A DNA stretch of 64,000 nucleotides from Bacteroidales bacterium (GTDB lineage: Bacteria; Bacteroidota; Bacteroidia; Bacteroidales; F082). The position numbers and the translations under genes were made by a program. The first letter of the stretch is position 1; every line of letters starts with the position of its first letter. Below the pieces are notes generated by a model. That model did not search any database. It was not told where the DNA came from and saw nothing but the letters and a program-made list of their open reading frames with translations. The stretch spans positions 62,001 to 126,000 of the forward strand of contig JABFQW010000012.1 of assembly GCA_013141455.1 (NCBI GenBank). Reading direction: 5' to 3'. Below are positions 26,711 to 34,502 of the stretch, in pieces.

Positions 26711-26825
26711 ATTTATTTTGTCGCAAAGCAAATTACATCATGCTGGCTATGCGTTTGGGCTGGGCAGAAAGCTTGCCAGCCTGCCTTACTTTAAATCTTA
26801 TCTTCTGAAATAGTCTTTAAAGGCA

Positions 26826-27038
26826 GGCAAATTTGAACACGGTTTTCACATAGGTCTTGTATCTTCGCTGGGTGGTTCTATGATTCAAGGCGCTAACATG
26901 AATGAAATATCGAAAATAGCCCTTTCGGCAGCTATAGGCGGTACCGCAGAAACTTTGGGCGGCGGCAAGTTTGCCAATGGCGCCGTTACCGGAGCATTTG
27001 TGATGATGTTTAATCATCTCGCAAGTCAAACTGCTTAG
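26826..27038 (+). repeat. Toxin-junction repeat, copy 2, ending in an in-frame stop
   Basis: This encodes GKFEHGFHIGLVSSLGGS, then MNEISKIALSAAIGG, then GGGKFANGAVTGAF and NHLASQTA, and meets TAG at 27036. The same frame upstream is closed by TAG at 26811, so no long carrier gene reads into it. The sequence after the TAG stays in frame into the JAB-like ORF. The 115 bases before it (26711-26825) show no gene. Confidence 0.85.
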
Positions 27039-27056
27039 GATAAATTATCAAAACGT

Positions 27057-27470
27057 ATGCTTTTCTATGATGACGTTAATGATGCTTATAAATATATGGA
27101 TGTTCTTAATTCTATGATGCAAAACGATACTTATAAAAAGGAAATAGGGGCATTTGTTATAAATCTTGGTAGTGGTAATGAAGGTGCAATTGTACTCCCA
27201 TTTTATGCTAATGAAGATCGTACTTCATTTTCAGATTTATATCTTAAAATGGATGATTTTACTAGAAGAGTTGAATTCGGCGGTATTGATTATGAAGTTA
27301 ACACTCTTATACATACACATATATATAACGTTTCATCTGGCATCGGTTTTTCTCCAGCTGACGGAGCACTATCCAGTGGAATTGGAGTGCCATTAAGAAT
27401 AATTTATAATCATGTGGTGTACTCTGCATCAAGTTCAACTGATCAAAAACCAATAAAATCATTAAGATGA
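27057..27470 (+). CDS. JAB/JAMM-like metallopeptidase toxin tip (detached from its junction)
   Basis: The 137-residue protein has an upstream Glu (KKEIGAFVI, Glu29), His-Thr-His (86-88, IHTHIYN) and SPAD (99-102), matching the E...HxH...SxxD zinc site of JAB/MPN peptidases; GIGVPLRIIY resembles the strand that follows. JAB-type tips are known in polymorphic toxins. Codons before its ATG are in frame with junction copy 2 but separated by TAG, so it is either a broken toxin or independently started. Its stop overlaps the next ATG (ATGA), coupling it to its candidate immunity gene. Confidence 0.6.
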   Translation: MLFYDDVNDAYKYMDVLNSMMQNDTYKKEIGAFVINLGSGNEGAIVLPFYANEDRTSFSDLYLKMDDFTRRVEFGGIDYEVNTLIHTHIYNVSSGIGFSPADGALSSGIGVPLRIIYNHVVYSASSSTDQKPIKSLR

Positions 27471-27994
27471 AATCAATCATTGGCACAGTTATTTTAATTG
27501 TATTAATAACGTCATGCTATAAAAACAATCAAGTTCTGGTGATATCACCTGAGTTAGAAAACTATGCAGATGAATATTTTCAAAAAATGATTGTTGAGGA
27601 ATTACCAAGTAGTAAGATGTGGACTAAATACATCTCCCTACATATTCGAGATTTTGGTAAGGATAGTGTAGTTTATTCGTATACTTTCTTCGATGGATTA
27701 TATGAACTCGTTGAAACCAAACCTCTTTTATGTTTAAAGAAGGATGGGTATTATCTTGTAGTTTTCAGCAACTTAGGTAGTGAAATTCAAATTCCAGAAA
27801 GTGAAATTGAAAAAATATTTACAGAAATATGCCCAGATGAAGCTGAATCCTATAAAATAAGTAAAAGGACTGGAAGAAAATTAAACCTTATTCCCAATAT
27901 GCTTTATGAAGGCAGATCAATGGATATTGTTTTTGTTAAAGGGAAATTCTTTAGAAAATACTATTTATCCGGTACAGGCGAAGAGATTCAATAA
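27467..27994 (+). CDS. Lipoprotein, candidate immunity protein for the JAB-like toxin
   Basis: The 175-residue protein has a lipoprotein signal (MKSIIGTVILIVLITSC, Cys17). The mature domain is mixed alpha/beta with no family I recognise. The four-base overlap with the JAB-like gene indicates translational coupling, as is usual for toxin-immunity pairs. A periplasmic lipidated location fits protection against an incoming peptidase. Function inferred from context. Confidence 0.6.
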   Translation: MKSIIGTVILIVLITSCYKNNQVLVISPELENYADEYFQKMIVEELPSSKMWTKYISLHIRDFGKDSVVYSYTFFDGLYELVETKPLLCLKKDGYYLVVFSNLGSEIQIPESEIEKIFTEICPDEAESYKISKRTGRKLNLIPNMLYEGRSMDIVFVKGKFFRKYYLSGTGEEIQ

Positions 27995-28040
27995 AATCCA
28001 CCTCTTTTTTGAGTAATAATGGGGTAAAGCAAGGGATGCA

Positions 28041-28240
28041 GGGTGGATGATTTGAACACGGTTTTTACTCAGGTTTTGTATCTTCGCTTGGAGGTTCTAT
28101 GATTCAAGGCGCTAACATGAATGGAATATCGAAAATAACCCTTTCGGCAGTTATAGGTGGTACCGCCGAATCATTAGGCGGTGGCAAGTTTGCCAATGGC
28201 GCCGTTACCGGGGCTTATGTGATGATGTTGAATCATTTGG
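28041..28240 (+). repeat. Toxin-junction repeat, copy 3
   Basis: The 5' end carries a stop in the position of the first Gly-Lys (GGA TGA TTT GAA CAC). It then encodes FEHGFYSGFVSSLGGS, MNGISKITLSAVIGG, GGGKFANGAVTGAY and MLNHLGD. The stop means the zincin tip can only start from a Met inside the junction. Confidence 0.85.
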
Positions 28241-28689
28241 GAGATCATGGAGGTGGTGGGGATGATAAATTGAAACAGTATGTAAATAAATACTTTGGAA
28301 AGCGACTTCCCACCAACGTATCAATTGAATGGAATACATGGAGTAATGATTATGGACAAACAACTTCTGATGATATAGCAAATCCTAATTCAGATCTTGT
28401 AGTTTACATACCAGAAAGCTATATGGAGGGAGATCCGGATGGACTACAATATGATTGTATCACCCATGAAATCCAACATATCAGAGATTATGCGAGTGGA
28501 CGAGCTGCCAATTGGTATGATTCATATGGAAAGGAAATGACTGAAGCCATAATGGATTTCCTCGCTTTCAGGCAGAATCAATGGTACAGTGATAGTTACC
28601 GGAATAGTAATTATAATTATAATAAAAATATTAAAACAGCTTGGAATTCGTTGCCAATTGGCTGGCAGAATTATTATAAACATCAATAG
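28099..28689 (+). CDS. HExxH zincin-type toxin tip with junction tag
   Basis: The 196-residue frame begins in junction copy 3 (MIQGANMNGIS...KFANGAVTGAY, residues 1-50). A Gly-rich linker (HGGGGDDK) follows, then a ~135-residue domain with ITHEIQHIRDY (His123, Glu124, His127), the zinc-metallopeptidase signature, and a later acidic MTEAIMDF that could supply the third ligand. It is the only one of the three tips with an unbroken frame into its domain, but it lacks the RHS carrier and any signal peptide, so it is probably a silent or donor cassette. A secreted candidate immunity protein follows after 4 bases. Confidence 0.65.
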   Translation: MIQGANMNGISKITLSAVIGGTAESLGGGKFANGAVTGAYVMMLNHLGDHGGGGDDKLKQYVNKYFGKRLPTNVSIEWNTWSNDYGQTTSDDIANPNSDLVVYIPESYMEGDPDGLQYDCITHEIQHIRDYASGRAANWYDSYGKEMTEAIMDFLAFRQNQWYSDSYRNSNYNYNKNIKTAWNSLPIGWQNYYKHQ

Positions 28690-28693
28690 AAAT

Positions 28694-29260
28694 ATGAACT
28701 GGTTTTTTTTAATCCTCAATTTACTATATATTCAATATATTCAATCTCAAGATCAGGAGCTCAGCTTGATGATAAAAGCGAATGATATCCATGTGAAAAA
28801 TGATACTTTGTATTTGAAATATGATCTTTACAATAAAAGTAAAGACAAGTTGGTATTTTACAATATAAATTGTGCAGAATTTGCCTCTGAAAGATTGACA
28901 GATTCACTATTAAAAATTAGAACACCTTTAATCCTGATTAATGTTTATAATGACACTAAGCAATTACCTGATAAGATAAGAAGTCGTACTGGGCCAAAAG
29001 ATTTTTCAAAGTATCTTACAATAATTAATCAATATACTATTGTGGGAGCAAATGAAAAAATGGAATTTGATATAGCTGTGGATGTTTGGCCAATTAATTT
29101 AAAAAAAGGGAAATATAAGATCCAATTAAAGTATTATTCAAATAATTATTATGATAGAAGCTTTAATGAGGCTAATAAAACAGATAATCGGATTAAAAAT
29201 AGTCTTATGTTTAAAGGGATATTAAAATCAAATATTTGCACATTCATTTACGATGAATAG
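28694..29260 (+). CDS. Secreted protein, candidate immunity protein for the zincin toxin
   Basis: The 188-residue protein has an N-terminal signal peptide (MNWFFLILNLLYIQYIQSQ) and a beta-rich mature domain (KNDTLYLKYDLYN, KGKYKIQLKYYSNNYY), resembling Ig-like inhibitor folds in outline. No family was recognised. The start at 28694 is preferred over 28589, which would overlap the toxin. Predicted periplasmic location matches the other two candidate immunity proteins. Confidence 0.6.
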   Translation: MNWFFLILNLLYIQYIQSQDQELSLMIKANDIHVKNDTLYLKYDLYNKSKDKLVFYNINCAEFASERLTDSLLKIRTPLILINVYNDTKQLPDKIRSRTGPKDFSKYLTIINQYTIVGANEKMEFDIAVDVWPINLKKGKYKIQLKYYSNNYYDRSFNEANKTDNRIKNSLMFKGILKSNICTFIYDE

Positions 29261-29500
29261 TATTCCTTAAACCAGCCCATCTTTTTGAGTTGAACCTTGC
29301 GTAATAGTTTTGCGAAAAAAAATGCAAACCCAAGTTAAGAAAGCCGTGATGTTTTGTTCTGATTGAATAGTCTTAACTGTTCGGGCAGAGTCAAGAAGGG
29401 CAATCGTAAAGTGGTTACTTTGAACCCTAAACTGCTATTTCCGAAACTATTCAGAGGTATAGTACTGGGTAAATACAGCGGGGGAATATGATTGATGCAA

Positions 29501-29671
29501 GGCGGCAAATTTGAGCACGGTTTTCTCTCAGGTTTCGTATCTTCGCTGGGTGGATCATATTTGCAAAATACATCAATGAATGCTGTTTCTAAAATAGCCC
29601 TTTCGGCAGTTATCGGTGGCACAGCCGAAACTTTAAGCAGTGGCAAGTTAGCCAATGGTAGAATCAATTAA
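29501..29671 (+). repeat. Toxin-junction repeat, copy 4 (truncated)
   Basis: This encodes GGKFEHGFLSGFVSSLGGS, MNAVSKIALSAVIGGTAE and then SSGKLANGRIN followed by TAA. It is the most complete at its 5' end but loses the TGAF...NH part and has no toxin tip. It is followed within 5 bases by a terminator. Confidence 0.85.
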
Positions 29672-29675
29672 ACCC

Positions 29676-29714
29676 AAAAAAAGCCATCCCACGCTTACAG
29701 GATGGCTTTTTTTT
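29676..29714. terminator. Bidirectional terminator at the right edge of the island
   Basis: AAAAAAAGCCATCC pairs with GGATGGCTTTTTTT around a 10-base loop. The A-run and T-run serve both the cassette array (plus) and the small heat-shock gene (minus). Confidence 0.85.
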
Positions 29715-29728
29715 GGCTTTCGGTTTGC

Positions 29729-30166
29729 TTATGAAATAGCAATTTCCCTGTCGATCATAACTTTGGATTCTTCGCGTTTTGGTAATGTAAGCGCCAGAAT
29801 TCCATTGTTGTAGTCCGCCTTTATCTTTTCAAGGTCAATTGATTTTGGCAGGCTGAACGAACGGCTAAATGTTCCGTAAGCAAACTCCCTGCGGGTAAAC
29901 TTTTCGGTCTTTTCTTCGTTTTCAACCTTGTTTTCAGCCGAAATCGTCAACACATTGTTGTTGAGCCTGATACTGAAATCCTCCTTCTTCATTCCGGGAG
30001 CAGCAAGTTCGAGCGCAAAGTCGTCATCATTCTCACGAATGTTTACCGAAGGGACAAGGCCTTTTACTTCGTTGTTTCTGAACATGAAGTTCTTGTCAAA
30101 GTCTTCAAATAAGTCTGAAAACATGTTGTTAAAGACCGGGTGCGGGTTAAATCTGATTAAGTTCAT
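29729..30166 (-). CDS. Hsp20/alpha-crystallin family small heat-shock protein
   Basis: This 145-residue holdase chaperone has an N-terminal arm with Phe/Asn-rich MFSDLFEDFDKNFMF. An alpha-crystallin domain follows (about 38-140: PSVNIRENDDDFALELAAPGM, FARREFAYGTFSRSFSLP-like, and the conserved ADYNNGILALTLPK). A short tail ends DREIAIS. An unusually clear Shine-Dalgarno AGGAGA (30175-30180) lies 8 bases before its ATG, rare in this phylum. It is monocistronic, facing the cassette island. Confidence 0.94.
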   Translation of the reverse strand: MNLIRFNPHPVFNNMFSDLFEDFDKNFMFRNNEVKGLVPSVNIRENDDDFALELAAPGMKKEDFSIRLNNNVLTISAENKVENEEKTEKFTRREFAYGTFSRSFSLPKSIDLEKIKADYNNGILALTLPKREESKVMIDREIAIS

Positions 30167-30174
30167 GGTTTTAT

Positions 30175-30180
30175 TCTCCT
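30175..30180 (-). promoter_or_regulatory. Strong ribosome binding site of the Hsp20 gene
   Basis: AGGAGA on the minus strand, 8 bases from the ATG. Most genes in the window lack such a site. Confidence 0.6.
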
Positions 30181-30414
30181 ATTTTTTTGTTTGTTAATTA
30201 TTGATTTACACTTCCGGATTCTCAAATTTTGTTCCAGATCAAAATCCTGAAAAAAACTGAAATATTCATGCTATTATGGCAGCTTGATTGTGTTTCAACA
30301 TGTCATTACGTCAGTTACGATTATTTAACATTTCATAATCATTTAATTTTCATCCGTTTGCAGAGTTTTCCAAAATTTGAATTTTTGACAGAGTTTTTTT
30401 TGACATCTTATAAT

Positions 30415-30422
30415 TACTTTTG
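30415..30422 (+). promoter_or_regulatory. -7 box of the first flippase-like gene of the glycan cluster
   Basis: TACTTTTG fits TAnnTTTG and ends 20 bases before the ATG at 30443. Confidence 0.5.
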
Positions 30423-30442
30423 TTATTATTCATAAACATGAT

Positions 30443-31501
30443 ATGGAAGATTTCAGTAAAAGTGTAAGTCCCGGAAAGGTAGTCTATCCAATATTGATCG
30501 GATTGGGCGTAGCATCCTGGATGCTTTACCGGAATTTCGACAAGGATGCGTTTGGTTTCATTCAATGGTCATGGATAGCTGGTGTATGGCTGTTGGTGTC
30601 GATACTCATGATGGTTGTCCGTGATTTTGCTTATATCGTTCGTATCCGTATTTTAACCGGAAATGAACTCACCTGGAAACAGGCATTTCATGTCATCATG
30701 CTTTGGGAATTCAGTTCAGCGGTTTCACCGTCGGTTGTTGGCGGAGCCGGTCCGGCCATTTATTTTCTCTATAAAGAAGGCATAAATTCGGGCAAAAGCA
30801 CGGCTGTCGTACTTACTTCTATTTTTCTGGACGAGGTATTTTACATACTTCTTGTGCCTGTTATGTTCATCATTTTTCGTGACCGAATATTTCCAATCGA
30901 TAGCTTTGGTTATGCATTTCAAATTCAAACCGGACTCATACTTGGCTATATTGCCATCCTGATTTATACCTTGTTACTCGCTTATGCTTTGTTTATCAAT
31001 CCTTATTCGTTTAAATGGTTACTCTCACGAATTTTTATGCTTCCCATACTCCGGAAACGTCGGATGCGGGTTCGCAAATTAGCCAACCAATTGATAATCA
31101 CATCAAACGAAATAAAAGGTAAACCGGTATTATATTGGGTCACATCTTTTTCAGCCACGATGATCTCCTGGTTTGGTCGTTTCAGTGTCGTAAATTTCAT
31201 CTTCATGGCTTTCTTTTTCAGCAGCCTGGGATTTTATGAACATGCACTCATCATCGGAAGACAACTTACCATGTGGATCATACTTCTCATCAGCCCGACA
31301 CCCGGTGGTAGCGGTGTGGCCGAATTTATTTTCTCCGACTTCTTAGGCGATCTGATTCCTAATATTGCTTATGCCGTACCGTTGGCTCTGCTCTGGCGGC
31401 TTATTTCCTATTATCCCTATCTGTTCATTGGCGCCTTCATCCTGCCGGGATGGTTTAAAAAAGTGTTTACCAAAAAAACTGTTTATAAAATCATCAAATA
31501 G
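30443..31501 (+). CDS. Flippase-like (UPF0104, LPG synthase TM) membrane protein
   Basis: The 352-residue protein has about eight predicted transmembrane segments. Family loops are visible: RDFAYIVRIRILTG, FSSAVSPSVVGGAGPAIYFLYKEG and SPTPGGSGVAEF. There is no aminoacyl-transfer domain. Relatives are thought to move lipid or lipid-linked sugars across the membrane. It is the first gene of a plus-strand run for a lipid-linked glycan, but a separate promoter box precedes the next gene. Confidence 0.86.
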   Translation: MEDFSKSVSPGKVVYPILIGLGVASWMLYRNFDKDAFGFIQWSWIAGVWLLVSILMMVVRDFAYIVRIRILTGNELTWKQAFHVIMLWEFSSAVSPSVVGGAGPAIYFLYKEGINSGKSTAVVLTSIFLDEVFYILLVPVMFIIFRDRIFPIDSFGYAFQIQTGLILGYIAILIYTLLLAYALFINPYSFKWLLSRIFMLPILRKRRMRVRKLANQLIITSNEIKGKPVLYWVTSFSATMISWFGRFSVVNFIFMAFFFSSLGFYEHALIIGRQLTMWIILLISPTPGGSGVAEFIFSDFLGDLIPNIAYAVPLALLWRLISYYPYLFIGAFILPGWFKKVFTKKTVYKIIK

Positions 31502-31559
31502 CTTTCTGATTGGCATGAAGTTGTTCAAACTGTAATCGAATCTATTCCATAAGATTACT

Positions 31560-31567
31560 TACTTTTG
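31560..31567 (+). promoter_or_regulatory. -7 box before the DPM1-like glycosyltransferase
   Basis: TACTTTTG overlaps the first possible in-frame TTG codon (31565). This implies transcription starts near 31572 and translation at the next TTG, 31592. Confidence 0.5.
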
Positions 31568-31591
31568 CAGACTAATCAAATCATTAAAAAT

Positions 31592-32455
31592 TTGCAATCT
31601 CCAGCAATAAGCATCGTTATTCCGGCATTTAACGAGGAAACAGCCATCCGTCACGGTCTTGAACGCATCGTTGAAATGAAATTTCACGAAACCTATGAGG
31701 TCATTTATGTTGACGATGGTTCGACGGATAAAACATTTGAAATCATCAGCGAATATCCTGTAAAATGTTATCGTCATTTTGTAAACAAAGGGTATGGTGC
31801 AGCGCTCAAAACTGGCATACGTAAAGCAAAAGGCGAAAAAATTGTCATTCTCGACAGCGATGGCCAGCACGATCCGAAATATATTGAAACCTTGATCAAT
31901 ATGCTCGAAAGTTATGATATGGTGATTGGTGAACGTACTTCTGATTCGTTTCAGGTGAAACGTCGTCAGAGTGGCAAACGGTTGATCAGAAGGGTTGGTG
32001 AATATTTGGTCGAACAACAACTGCCAGATTATAACTCGGGATTCAGGGGCTTCGATCGTAAACTGATCAGCGAGATGCTTCATATTATGCCGAATGGTTT
32101 TTCCTTTTCAACCACTTCCACGCTGGCCTTTTTAAAGGAAGGTTATACGATTGGCACTTTTCCAATTGTAGTGGAAGAACGCATCGGAAGAAACAGCAAT
32201 GTGAAATTCGTGAAAGATGGTTCCAAAACCATGCTGCTCCTGATACGTATCATCATGTTATTCAATCCGTTAAAGATATTTTTTCCGGCAAGTGTGTGGT
32301 TGTTTATTATTGGAACAGGATGGGGCGTAGCCGGGTATTTTTTGGCCGGACGATTCCCAAACAGCGCTGTACTGGTAGTAATTATGGGTATGTTTATCTT
32401 TTTTATTGGTTTATTGGCCGATCAGATTGCTTTATTAAACCGCGCTAAACGATAA
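31592..32455 (+). CDS. Family 2 glycosyltransferase, polyprenyl-phosphate sugar synthase (DPM1-like)
   Basis: The GT-A fold enzyme likely transfers a sugar from a nucleotide donor to polyprenyl phosphate. AISIVIPAFNEE opens the domain, VDDGSTDKT and the metal-binding LDSDGQHDP (DxD) follow, and two C-terminal transmembrane helices (FFPASVWLFIIGTGWGVAG, VVIMGMFIFFIGLLADQI) resemble bacterial dolichyl-phosphate mannose synthase homologues. I set the start at TTG 31592 (287 residues) because the earlier TTG at 31565 lies in the promoter box. Only 2 bases separate it from the methyltransferase gene. Confidence 0.87.
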   Translation: MQSPAISIVIPAFNEETAIRHGLERIVEMKFHETYEVIYVDDGSTDKTFEIISEYPVKCYRHFVNKGYGAALKTGIRKAKGEKIVILDSDGQHDPKYIETLINMLESYDMVIGERTSDSFQVKRRQSGKRLIRRVGEYLVEQQLPDYNSGFRGFDRKLISEMLHIMPNGFSFSTTSTLAFLKEGYTIGTFPIVVEERIGRNSNVKFVKDGSKTMLLLIRIIMLFNPLKIFFPASVWLFIIGTGWGVAGYFLAGRFPNSAVLVVIMGMFIFFIGLLADQIALLNRAKR

Positions 32456-32457
32456 CT

Positions 32458-33195
32458 ATGAGCAAGTTTGATGCCTCTGACCATAAAAATAACTGGACTG
32501 ACCGTGATGTTGAATTGCATTGGGACCGTGTTTCTTCCATTTATATTTCGGAAAACAACAAAGTAAAAAACGCCCATGACCAGCGTTTTACGGAGAGTCT
32601 GAAGCATTTACAGATTGAAACAGCGCAACGGGTTCTGAACATCTCGAGCCGTGATGCAGAAGCAGATTCATTTCTAAAAAAAGCAAATCCGAAACTGCAA
32701 ATCATCAATGCTGAAATTTCGCAGGGACTCATTAACGAAGCACACAAAGCGAATCCTGATGCCAGGCAAATTAAGGTTGATACTTATTCGAAACTGCCCT
32801 TTGAGAATGCATTTTTCGACAGGATTTTAAGTCTGGAAACGCTGGAACATGCTGCTGATCCGATTGCGTTTTTAAACGAATTGCACCGGGTAAGTACTCA
32901 AAATGCCATTTTGGTGTTAAGTTGTCCGCCAGCTACCAGCGAAATTCCGTATCAGATTTTCACTTCAATTTTTGGCGGTCATGGCGAAGGCCCGCATCGT
33001 TTTCCATCATCAGAAGAAGTGAAAGTGATGTTTCGCAAAACGAACTGGAAATTACTGTTACACAAAGGCACTGTTCTGATTCCGGTTGGACCTCAGCCTG
33101 TTCAGCAATTTGGTGAGCGATTAATCAATGCCTTTCAGGGCAGTTTATTGGCCGAATGTGGCATCCGACAATTCTACGTCTGTGAAAAGTATTGA
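32458..33195 (+). CDS. Class I SAM-dependent methyltransferase
   Basis: The 245-residue Rossmann methyltransferase has RVLNISSRDAEADSFL in place of the usual Gly-rich SAM loop, then INAEIS, then LPFENAFFDRILSLETLEHAADP (motifs IV-V of Methyltransf_11) and LVLSCPP. The glycine-poor SAM loop is unusual and may weaken SAM binding. The substrate is probably a glycan or lipid intermediate, given its position between a polyprenyl-phosphate glycosyltransferase and an FrhB-like protein. Confidence 0.83.
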   Translation: MSKFDASDHKNNWTDRDVELHWDRVSSIYISENNKVKNAHDQRFTESLKHLQIETAQRVLNISSRDAEADSFLKKANPKLQIINAEISQGLINEAHKANPDARQIKVDTYSKLPFENAFFDRILSLETLEHAADPIAFLNELHRVSTQNAILVLSCPPATSEIPYQIFTSIFGGHGEGPHRFPSSEEVKVMFRKTNWKLLLHKGTVLIPVGPQPVQQFGERLINAFQGSLLAECGIRQFYVCEKY

Positions 33196-34498
33196 ATCGT
33201 TGCAACAGGTCATGAATTCACATCTTTGCAACCGATGTGGAAGCTGTGTGGGTTTATCAGACGGTAAAATTCGTTTCACAAACAAAACCGGTAACTATAC
33301 ACCAAAAATATTCGAACCCATTGACGATCAACTTGCTGACACTTTGTGGCAAGCCTGTAGTGGTAAAAATTTTAATTTCCCGGAATTTCAAAAACGTTTA
33401 TTCCCTGACGTTCAGCATTTTCATAATTTCATCGGTGCTTACCAACGCATTGGGATTGGTTTCGCAAAAGATCAGGAAATTAGGGAAAAAGGAGCTTCGG
33501 GCGGGATTATTACGGCCGTGCTTATCTGGTTACTCGACAAAAAAATGATTGATGGCGCGGTTGTTCTGGGCATGGATGCAAAAGAACCCTGGCTGACACA
33601 GGCATTTATTGCCACAAGCCGCGAACAAATTCTGGAAGCTGCGCAGAGTAAATATATCATCAGCTCGACGAATGATATTTTACCACAGATTGAGGCATTT
33701 AAAGGTAATCTGGCGTTTGTAGGACTTCCCGGACAAGTGCAGTCAATACGGAAACTGCAGCAGATCGGACATGTTTCGGTGCAACATATCAAATATATTT
33801 TCGGACCTTTTTACGGAAACACGCTGCATTTTTCTTCCATCAAAAGCTTCTTAAAAACCTATAAAGCTGACACTTACGAAAACATCACCAAACTCTATTT
33901 CCGTTATGGCGAATGGCCCGGTAATATGCGTATCGAATTGAAAAGCGGTCGTGTGATCGAGTTAAAGAAATTTCACGCGAATTACCTTATTCCATTCCAT
34001 ATCCTGCGTAACAGTTTGTATTGCACCGATTTCACCAATGAGTTTACCGACTTATCTGGCGGTGATGCCTGGGCGCCGGTATATGAAGAGCGTGGTAAAG
34101 GCTTTTCGATGATCATCAGCCGCTCTGAAAAAGGGGACGAAATTTTGTCGCGGATGGTTGCAGATGGCGCCATTGAATTCAATCAGATTGAAGAAAATGA
34201 AGCGATTGATATGCATTCGCATGGTTACGATTTTAAGAAACGTGGCAGTTTCATCAGGATAAAATTTCGTAAGTGGCTTGGCAAAAGCATCCCCGATTAT
34301 GGATATGAGATAAAAGGATTTACCTTTTCAAGATACTTTATGGAACTGATTATCAGCACGATGTTTATTCTTATGGGCACAAGCATCGCTCGTTGGACCG
34401 TTGAGCAGTTTTCGCCAAAATTTATCGGAAACATGTTTGAACGGACACGTACACTCTGGAAAAAATCGACCCACAACATCAAGCGAAACGAACTTTAA
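33182..34498 (+). CDS. FrhB-like (coenzyme F420 hydrogenase/dehydrogenase beta) iron-sulfur flavoprotein
   Basis: The 438-residue protein has a Cys-rich start (CNRCGSC, Cys16/19/22) for an iron-sulfur cluster, then FrhB N- and C-terminal domains (REKGASGGIITAVLIWLL, SKYIISSTNDIL, FVGLPGQVQSIRKLQQ, DLSGGDAWAP). A hydrophobic C-terminal segment (YFMELIISTMFILMGTSIA) could anchor it to the membrane. FrhB relatives are flavin-dependent reductases used in diverse pathways, including reduction of prenyl chains and polysaccharide biosynthesis. GTG at 33182 is chosen; it overlaps the methyltransferase stop by 14 bases and keeps the conserved N-terminal helix. Confidence 0.85.
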   Translation: MKSIESLQQVMNSHLCNRCGSCVGLSDGKIRFTNKTGNYTPKIFEPIDDQLADTLWQACSGKNFNFPEFQKRLFPDVQHFHNFIGAYQRIGIGFAKDQEIREKGASGGIITAVLIWLLDKKMIDGAVVLGMDAKEPWLTQAFIATSREQILEAAQSKYIISSTNDILPQIEAFKGNLAFVGLPGQVQSIRKLQQIGHVSVQHIKYIFGPFYGNTLHFSSIKSFLKTYKADTYENITKLYFRYGEWPGNMRIELKSGRVIELKKFHANYLIPFHILRNSLYCTDFTNEFTDLSGGDAWAPVYEERGKGFSMIISRSEKGDEILSRMVADGAIEFNQIEENEAIDMHSHGYDFKKRGSFIRIKFRKWLGKSIPDYGYEIKGFTFSRYFMELIISTMFILMGTSIARWTVEQFSPKFIGNMFERTRTLWKKSTHNIKRNEL

Positions 34499-34502
34499 TT
34501 GT

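Larger units (their letters stand above)
29261..29728. other. Gene-free end of the cassette island
   Basis: This stretch holds the truncated fourth junction copy and a bidirectional terminator. The ~230 bases before the junction copy contain no recognisable gene, though short decayed coding-like stretches are possible. Confidence 0.5.

Noticed and set aside
26711-26825. Possible short coding remnant (HHAGYAFGLGRKLASLPYFKSYLL) before junction copy 2
   Set aside because: Only ~30 codons without a start codon and with no recognisable homologue; it may be a decayed end of a previous cassette but cannot be supported.
31559-32083. Minus-strand frame of 174 codons opposite the DPM1-like gene
   Set aside because: It is antisense to well-conserved glycosyltransferase motifs and has no family features.
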